From positions 1 to 62,694 of the forward strand of contig CAMAVM010000016.1 of the NCBI GenBank assembly GCA_945861705.1: a stretch of 62,694 nucleotides of DNA, written 5' to 3'. Position numbers and translations under genes: made by a program. Source of the stretch: Methylomagnum ishizawai (GTDB lineage: Bacteria; Pseudomonadota; Gammaproteobacteria; Methylococcales; Methylomonadaceae). Shown here piece after piece: positions 57,926-62,694 of this stretch (its first letter is position 1; the number at the start of each line of letters is the position of its first letter). Under the pieces are notes generated by a model, which was given only the letters and a program-made list of their open reading frames with translations, was not told the DNA's origin and ran no database searches.

Positions 57926-60139
57926 CTACCATTCCCGTGTTGTCCACCAATCCGTTTTTTTCCTTGGTTTTGATGGATCGTAGTAGATTCCACTCAGCTT
58001 TCTTTTGAACTCATCGGTCACAATCCTGGCATCTTGTTTTGTTTTAACTACGCGAGGCGTAATTAATACGACTAATTCCGTTTTATTTTCGCTCTTGGAA
58101 GTACCGCCAAATAAAGAACCTATGAAAGGTATTTCATGTAAAAAAGGTATTCCATTTTTAGTTCTCGAATTCTGGTCTCTAATTAACCCACCCAAGACTA
58201 GGGTTTCTTCACTTTGCACAGCAACAGAACTCTTAATTTCTCTGGATAAAATAGTAGGATTGTTGCCAGCAGTACGATTATTAGCGTCTACGTCCTCAAC
58301 AGTTTGTTCTATATCCATAATAACCATACCATTAGCGTTTACCCGTGGAGTAACGGTTAACGTTAATCCGGTTTTACGCTGCGAATTTTGATTAAGAATA
58401 TTACTGTTGTTGGTTGGATTTCCTGTGTCGGGATTGGCAAGATTACCGATGGATCCGGTATTTAGGGAGATTTCATCACCGACATGTATGGTCGCCTCTT
58501 GATTATTTAAAACCATTAGGGAAGGTGACGAAATAACATTGATATTATTTAAGTCAGATTGTGCATCTAATAACGCTTTTATGGAACCCGAACTATAAAC
58601 AGTACTCAATCCTCCTGTGGCGGCGGCAGCGGCAGCGGCAGCGGCAGTTCCTAAAGCGGCGGAACCGGCTTTATTGCTCCCAATAGAATCATTACCTGGG
58701 CCATTTTTTAGATACCAAGATATACCATACTTCAACTGATCTGACAGGGTTACTGATACTATTGTTGCATCTATTAGAACTTGCAACGGCATAATATCCA
58801 ATTGCTTGATAACGGGGAGAATTTTGCCGTATTCCTGAGGAGTAGCAAGGATAATCAAGGAGTTATTGGCTATATCAGCGACAATTTTTACGTCGCTATC
58901 CCCTGATCCACCACCCGAACCGCTACCCGACGCTGAACTGCCAGTCGAACTTTTTTTACGTTTGACCGAGGTTTTACTGGTTTTTTGGCTGTTATTGCTG
59001 TCAAAAGAATCTTTATTACTGACTTCTGACGATTTTTTTCCGGCGGCCACTTTGGCGGATTTGTCCCGTGGTGACGCACCCGTAAAAATTTCGTTGAGTG
59101 TACTTGCCAATTCTTCGGCATCCATGTGTTGTACCTTATACACATTGACACCACCACCCGCTTCGGTATTGGCTCTATCCAGTCGGTAAATCCAGTTTTC
59201 AATATCACGCAAGTAACTGGCTTGATGGGTAATCGCCAATACGGCATTCATGCGCTCAATAGGCAGAAAACGGAAAAACTCGCTATCTTCTTTGCCGGAT
59301 GAAGTATTAAAAACGGTTTCCAGTTCTTCTATAACTTGCTCTGGTGCGACATTGTTGAGTGGAAACAGGGCAAAAGACCGTCCCCGTAACACGTCAATGT
59401 CAAACGTGCTAACCATGTCCATGACGCGTGCCAATTCGTCAGAGGTTCCTTGTACCACAATCGTATTTCGGGTGTTATCAATAGTAAGGATGGTTTTTTC
59501 ATGTACTAAGGGTTTTAGAATGTCGGCTATTTCCTGCGCGGCAACATTACGTATAGGAATGACCCGCGATTGAAACCCGGTGCTGTCGCCAGCTATGGTG
59601 GAGCTGTACAAGGCATCTGATTTAGGTTCTATATGGTAGATTTTGCCGTCCTTGACCAAGGCGGCATTGTTCATACTCAAGACCATTTCCAAGGTAGGCA
59701 AGAGTTCAGTTTTACTGAGTGGTTCTGTCGTATTAAGGGTGACTTTGCCTGTTACTTTAGGGCTTATGATGTAGTTTTGCCCCAGGATGTCGCTTAAAAT
59801 AACTTTAGCAACCTCGCCCAAATCAGCATCATCAAAATTCAGGCTGTAAGTGCCGGGTCCGCCGGTCTTGCTTCGTCTATGGGATTCGGTTCTGGGTGCA
59901 AATCGATCTCGTGACGGATACATTTCGATCTTCGACTTTAAGGCATCATTAACCGGCGTTTTGTTTTGCAGCTCTTGAAAAGCAACGCCGTCACCGAGAT
60001 TGTCTGTTGCTTGCTCTTTGAGTACAGGCGTAAGCGGTATCTTTGCTGCTCGTTTTGGACCTAAAAGCTCACAGCTTGACAGCGTTAAGCCCAAGAGTAC
60101 TAGGCATACAGGCTTGATAAGGTTACTGAAATTGTTCAT
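57926..60139 (-). CDS. gspD: Type II secretion secretin GspD, lipoprotein form
   Basis: The 737-residue outer-membrane secretin has N-domains of the secretin type (NFDDADLGEVAKVILSDI and repeats with IVQGTSDELARV). A pore domain (ATIHVGDEI, RTKNGIPFLHEIPFIGSLF, ELVVLITPRVV) follows. The start is placed at the ATG giving MNNFSNLIKPVCLVLLG, because it leads to a lipobox LSSC; the longer frame hides it. A Gly/Ser/Lys-rich linker lies around residues 350-390, and an alanine run near residue 500 is encoded by a hexamer repeat. It overlaps gspN by 17 bp. Confidence 0.92.
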   Translation of the reverse strand: MNNFSNLIKPVCLVLLGLTLSSCELLGPKRAAKIPLTPVLKEQATDNLGDGVAFQELQNKTPVNDALKSKIEMYPSRDRFAPRTESHRRSKTGGPGTYSLNFDDADLGEVAKVILSDILGQNYIISPKVTGKVTLNTTEPLSKTELLPTLEMVLSMNNAALVKDGKIYHIEPKSDALYSSTIAGDSTGFQSRVIPIRNVAAQEIADILKPLVHEKTILTIDNTRNTIVVQGTSDELARVMDMVSTFDIDVLRGRSFALFPLNNVAPEQVIEELETVFNTSSGKEDSEFFRFLPIERMNAVLAITHQASYLRDIENWIYRLDRANTEAGGGVNVYKVQHMDAEELASTLNEIFTGASPRDKSAKVAAGKKSSEVSNKDSFDSNNSQKTSKTSVKRKKSSTGSSASGSGSGGGSGDSDVKIVADIANNSLIILATPQEYGKILPVIKQLDIMPLQVLIDATIVSVTLSDQLKYGISWYLKNGPGNDSIGSNKAGSAALGTAAAAAAAAATGGLSTVYSSGSIKALLDAQSDLNNINVISSPSLMVLNNQEATIHVGDEISLNTGSIGNLANPDTGNPTNNSNILNQNSQRKTGLTLTVTPRVNANGMVIMDIEQTVEDVDANNRTAGNNPTILSREIKSSVAVQSEETLVLGGLIRDQNSRTKNGIPFLHEIPFIGSLFGGTSKSENKTELVVLITPRVVKTKQDARIVTDEFKRKLSGIYYDPSKPRKKTDWWTTREW
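58625..58647. repeat. GGCAGC hexamer tandem repeat inside gspD
   Basis: The hexamer GGCAGC is repeated nearly four times. On the coding strand it encodes an alanine run in the secretin, close to the pore domain. Slippage would change the alanine number in frame by two. Confidence 0.7.
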
Positions 60140-60833
60140 TATCACTATTCTCGAAGTAGGGGTCACTGGATTCATCGGGGATAAGTTCATGTTCAATTAC
60201 GGGTTCTGGTTCAGGTATTGGCTCAGGTTCGGGTTGCTGGTTGGGTTGCTGATTGGGTATCAAGGGTTGCCCGAGTTGATTGGGTACGGGCGGCGCAATC
60301 AGTGATCCAACAGCATTTTTTGCTGGATCTTTCGGTTTGGATTTTCTCAGCGGTAATTCCTTTTGCTTACCACCTTGGCTGACGATGACTTTATCCTTAT
60401 GTATCTCGGTCAATTTCCAACCATCAATATCGTTATCTTTGGTGACTTTTCGGAAATTATCTTTAGGGACTTTCGTGGTCGTCCGACTAAATAAGGCGTA
60501 CAAGGTATTCTTTTGGGTGTATACCCCATCTAGTGACCAGTTAAAGTTTTCTGTCGCTGTCGATACCGGTATCGGTGCAGTCGTAGGTTCATTAACGGGT
60601 TTTCTACCCTGGATGAATAAGGGACTAGTAACCAAGTCCATATAAGCAGATTCTGGCTGTTTGGTCAGTTCAATTGAAGGCAATTCTGCGACCAATTTAT
60701 TTTTCTTATCAATGGCTTGCACAGATTCAAGTAAGCTATTTTGGGCATAAATGGCATATAGCCACTCGCACACAATCAGTAAACACAAGCCGGCGCAAAT
60801 TGCGGCGAGGAACTTAATCAACTTGATGTTCAT
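60123..60833 (-). CDS. gspN: Type II secretion protein N (XpsN-like, GspC-type)
   Basis: The 236-residue bitopic protein has an N-terminal membrane segment (about residues 8-28). The middle domain is like the homology region of GspC (FNWSLDGVYTQKNTLYALF ... WKLTEIHKDKVIVSQGG). A proline/glutamate-rich tail lacks a PDZ domain. In Xanthomonas the order L-M-N-D places XpsN, the GspC analogue, just before the secretin, as here. Functional name by position and topology. Confidence 0.75.
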   Translation of the reverse strand: MNIKLIKFLAAICAGLCLLIVCEWLYAIYAQNSLLESVQAIDKKNKLVAELPSIELTKQPESAYMDLVTSPLFIQGRKPVNEPTTAPIPVSTATENFNWSLDGVYTQKNTLYALFSRTTTKVPKDNFRKVTKDNDIDGWKLTEIHKDKVIVSQGGKQKELPLRKSKPKDPAKNAVGSLIAPPVPNQLGQPLIPNQQPNQQPEPEPIPEPEPVIEHELIPDESSDPYFENSDNEQFQ

Positions 60834-61417
60834 TGTGTCTGAGTCCTCATGAAACCAATGGCCTGAAAATTGATGTTCAGCCCATTGCTGGGTTCAATCT
60901 GACGAGTCATCCGATTGCGTACACTACGCATCGGTCTTATATCCAGTTGGTCGATAACAATCAGTGGCGTGGAGGTTTCGAGCTTATACAGCACAGCCCG
61001 TAACACTTCGATATTGCCAGTCATCCTGACACTGACGGTAATACGGCTAAATTTATCCTTGGTATTGGGCGGAAGTACTTGGGTGCTGCTCAACTGTCCG
61101 CCTGCTTGCACAATAGCTTGTTTGATAAACTCCTGCATTTGTGCGGAGGCGAGGGCGCTAGTACCCTGATTATTAAAATAACCTTGTTCTTCATGCTGTT
61201 GTTTTATGGCTGAAATATTACCGACTATGGCATCTTTTCCAGCCAGTATTTGCTCATATTTTTTTAGGGTAAACGCTAGGTTATCTTTGGTTTCATGCAG
61301 CTCCAAGCCTTTGCTGATGATAGGTACGATAATAATTAAACCCACTAGCAGTACGACGAACGCCAGAAGACCAACAGCCAGCCAACGCTGCGCTTGTGGA
61401 TTATTGCTCAGTTCCAT
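60830..61417 (-). CDS. gspM: Type II secretion protein GspM
   Basis: The 195-residue inner-membrane protein begins at the ATG giving MELSNNPQAQRW, inside the end of gspL by 17 bp. It has one membrane segment (about 15-38), a coiled-coil and a ferredoxin-like C-terminal domain (VSVRMTGNIEVLRAVLYKLE). It pairs with GspL at the platform. A 41-residue longer frame overlaps gspL out of frame. Confidence 0.82.
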   Translation of the reverse strand: MELSNNPQAQRWLAVGLLAFVVLLVGLIIIVPIISKGLELHETKDNLAFTLKKYEQILAGKDAIVGNISAIKQQHEEQGYFNNQGTSALASAQMQEFIKQAIVQAGGQLSSTQVLPPNTKDKFSRITVSVRMTGNIEVLRAVLYKLETSTPLIVIDQLDIRPMRSVRNRMTRQIEPSNGLNINFQAIGFMRTQTQ

Positions 61418-62534
61418 CGTTACCTCCTGGCTTGGTAATATCACCAGCTTTAGTAATATCAACGGTAATCTGAAAGCGTTCCAGCTTGGTGACATTGTCG
61501 CGGGTAACGGGCGATACAAACTTGGCGTTGGCAAACACATCGGAGGCTTCCAACACCGAAATCAGTGTTGAAGCGGCGGGGGATTCACCTTGCACTTGCA
61601 GTTGACCGCTTGCATACTGCCCATAAGCCAGCCAGGTATCGTCTTTTATCAGTTTGCTCAGGGTGTCCAGTACGGCTACAACCGGCGGTTTTTCGGTTTT
61701 TTTGTCGATCAATTGCTGAGTTTCGTCTACTAATGCATCAACTTCAGCTTGTAAGGCTTTGATACTTTTAGCTTCTTTTTCAATAGCATGAATTTTTTCT
61801 TGCAGCGCGTTAACGGAACGCGATTCAAACCAGACCGGTAATGCCAGCGCGACCACAAATAGCAATGCGACCAAGCCTGCTAAAGCAGCATTAATCATCT
61901 GCGCCGTCTTGTCGGTTTTCTCTCGCAACCATTCGGGTAACAGATTGTAAGGCTCTTCGCTTTGGTCAAGAACGTTAGCGAAATCCTCGTAATCCACAAA
62001 TTTCGGCACCATACCGAATGTTTTGAGGTCTCTGTAAAAAGTATCCAACACCTCTCTGGCAGTAAGGATCAACATAACCCTGAGTTGTCCGTGTTCGTTG
62101 GTTACATCCAGGGCTTTAACGGCATAATAAGCATGTTCGGCACTAAATGGCGAATACCGTGATAGTTCGTAAGTTACTACCTGGAGCAGGTTTTCCTTGG
62201 CAGCAGCAGGCAGGGAAAGTTCTTTTTGAATAGCGTATTTTCTGGTTAAGCGGAAAATCAGATCCGCTTTTTGCAAACGTTCGTCGTTAGCCAACAGTTC
62301 GTGGTATTTTGCTATTCCGGTTTCGTCCCGATCAAATGTTGCAAGCGGCTCATCCCGCCAGTCAAACCAGTAGCTCAAGATAAACTGATTTCCTTCAGGG
62401 CGCACAATAATCGTGCCATGTTGGTCACTTATAAGCTGTTTAATCCTGTCTGGGATTAAAAAACTCAGTTCACGTTTCCACCAGCGGAAGAATTTTTTAA
62501 AATCCAGCTCAATCGCTGAGTTCAGATTCGGCAT
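61401..62534 (-). CDS. gspL: Type II secretion protein GspL (PilN domain)
   Basis: The 377-residue protein has a cytoplasmic N-terminal part that should bind the GspE ATPase, one membrane helix near residue 215-235 and a periplasmic ferredoxin-like PilN domain. The start codon lies 13 bp from the insertion-sequence border, and no clear RBS is seen upstream. Any co-transcribed gspE-K genes are cut off by the element. Still probably intact as a protein. Confidence 0.85.
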   Translation of the reverse strand: MPNLNSAIELDFKKFFRWWKRELSFLIPDRIKQLISDQHGTIIVRPEGNQFILSYWFDWRDEPLATFDRDETGIAKYHELLANDERLQKADLIFRLTRKYAIQKELSLPAAAKENLLQVVTYELSRYSPFSAEHAYYAVKALDVTNEHGQLRVMLILTAREVLDTFYRDLKTFGMVPKFVDYEDFANVLDQSEEPYNLLPEWLREKTDKTAQMINAALAGLVALLFVVALALPVWFESRSVNALQEKIHAIEKEAKSIKALQAEVDALVDETQQLIDKKTEKPPVVAVLDTLSKLIKDDTWLAYGQYASGQLQVQGESPAASTLISVLEASDVFANAKFVSPVTRDNVTKLERFQITVDITKAGDITKPGGNDGTEQ

Positions 62535-62547
62535 ATTGTTTAACTAA

Positions 62548-62694
62548 CTTAGATTCAACTCATAAGTGCAATTCATTTTAACGTGATTGAAAGAGGTTAG
62601 CTGATATAGTTCAAGGCTTTTTCAATCCGACCAAAGATGAGGAAGCTTATGAAAGGTTATAAACAGCTAACCCAGATACAAAGATACCAGATTG
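62548..62694 (+). mobile_element. IS30-family insertion sequence, 5' end only (right contig edge)
   Basis: Bases 62548-62693 are the exact reverse complement of 1-146. The element starts 13 bp before the gspL start codon and reads off the right edge. Both contig ends thus lie in the same multicopy element. Confidence 0.85.
62649..62694 (+). CDS. IS30-family transposase, N-terminal fragment
   Basis: Fifteen codons from the ATG at 62649 read MKGYKQLTQIQRYQI before the window ends. It is identical to the left-edge fragment. The remaining gene lies outside. Confidence 0.75.
   Translation, partial: MKGYKQLTQIQRYQI

Noticed and set aside
1..62694. The window as a 62-kb composite transposon bounded by two IS copies
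   Set aside because: The content is essential housekeeping genes, and both copies are cut at the sequence edges. An assembly break is the simpler reading.
1..62694. CRISPR array or prophage
   Set aside because: No regularly spaced direct repeats with unique spacers, and no phage structural or integrase genes were seen.

Overview
The window reads as one chromosomal contig of a gammaproteobacterium. The dcw order, the rpsU-yqeY-dnaG-rpoD operon, the Xps-like L-M-N-D secretion gene order, a VPxPAA-type sorting signal and the sterol-desaturase/arsenosugar-type glycosyltransferase trio together suggest a methanotroph-like member of the Methylococcales. No methane-oxidation gene is present, so the order is an inference. 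Base composition is moderate, and most of the window is housekeeping sequence.

Layout: Bases 1-146 and 62548-62693 are perfect inverted copies of the same sequence, the start of an IS30-type transposase gene plus its upstream end. The contig evidently stops in two copies of one insertion sequence. On the left the copy abuts an aqpZ fragment. On the right it separates gspL from the rest of a type II secretion operon. 333-3810 holds intergenic repeats and an MmeI-like restriction-modification gene broken by an in-frame stop. 3811-8568 has a LysR regulator, a beta-carbonic anhydrase, tag, and a three-gene glycosyltransferase/sterol-desaturase operon.

8946-27503 is a complete division and cell wall (dcw) cluster: mraZ-rsmH-ftsL-ftsI-murE-murF-mraY-murD-ftsW-murG-murC-murB-ddlB-ftsQ-ftsA-ftsZ-lpxC, all on the plus strand and mostly overlapping or nearly touching. 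A DciA/DUF721-like gene, a cold-shock gene and a DUF3465 gene lie before secA. 32511-33950 is a decayed subtilase. 34356-39302 is a transporter/glycosyltransferase operon (a DAACS symporter, dctA, a GPH-type MFS carrier and a GT4 enzyme), followed by htpG between two copies of a dispersed repeat. A His-rich exported protein, folB-folK, plsY, tsaD and the macromolecular synthesis operon follow. After a tRNA with anticodon CAT come metK-ahcY-metF-bioA-rsmE, five genes that make, recycle or use S-adenosylmethionine or its methyl donor. A CPBP protease, a VapBC-type toxin-antitoxin pair, rpiA and the minus-strand gspL-M-N-D complete the window.

The least ordinary material is non-coding. There is a 128-bp MITE with 13-bp perfect ends and a 9-bp target duplication (56881-57008). 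There is also a dispersed palindromic repeat family (3607, 39330, 41526) that shares a 14-bp palindrome with that MITE, and a terminator-like hairpin in the carbonic anhydrase leader. I found no CRISPR array, no prophage and no obviously new multi-gene system.
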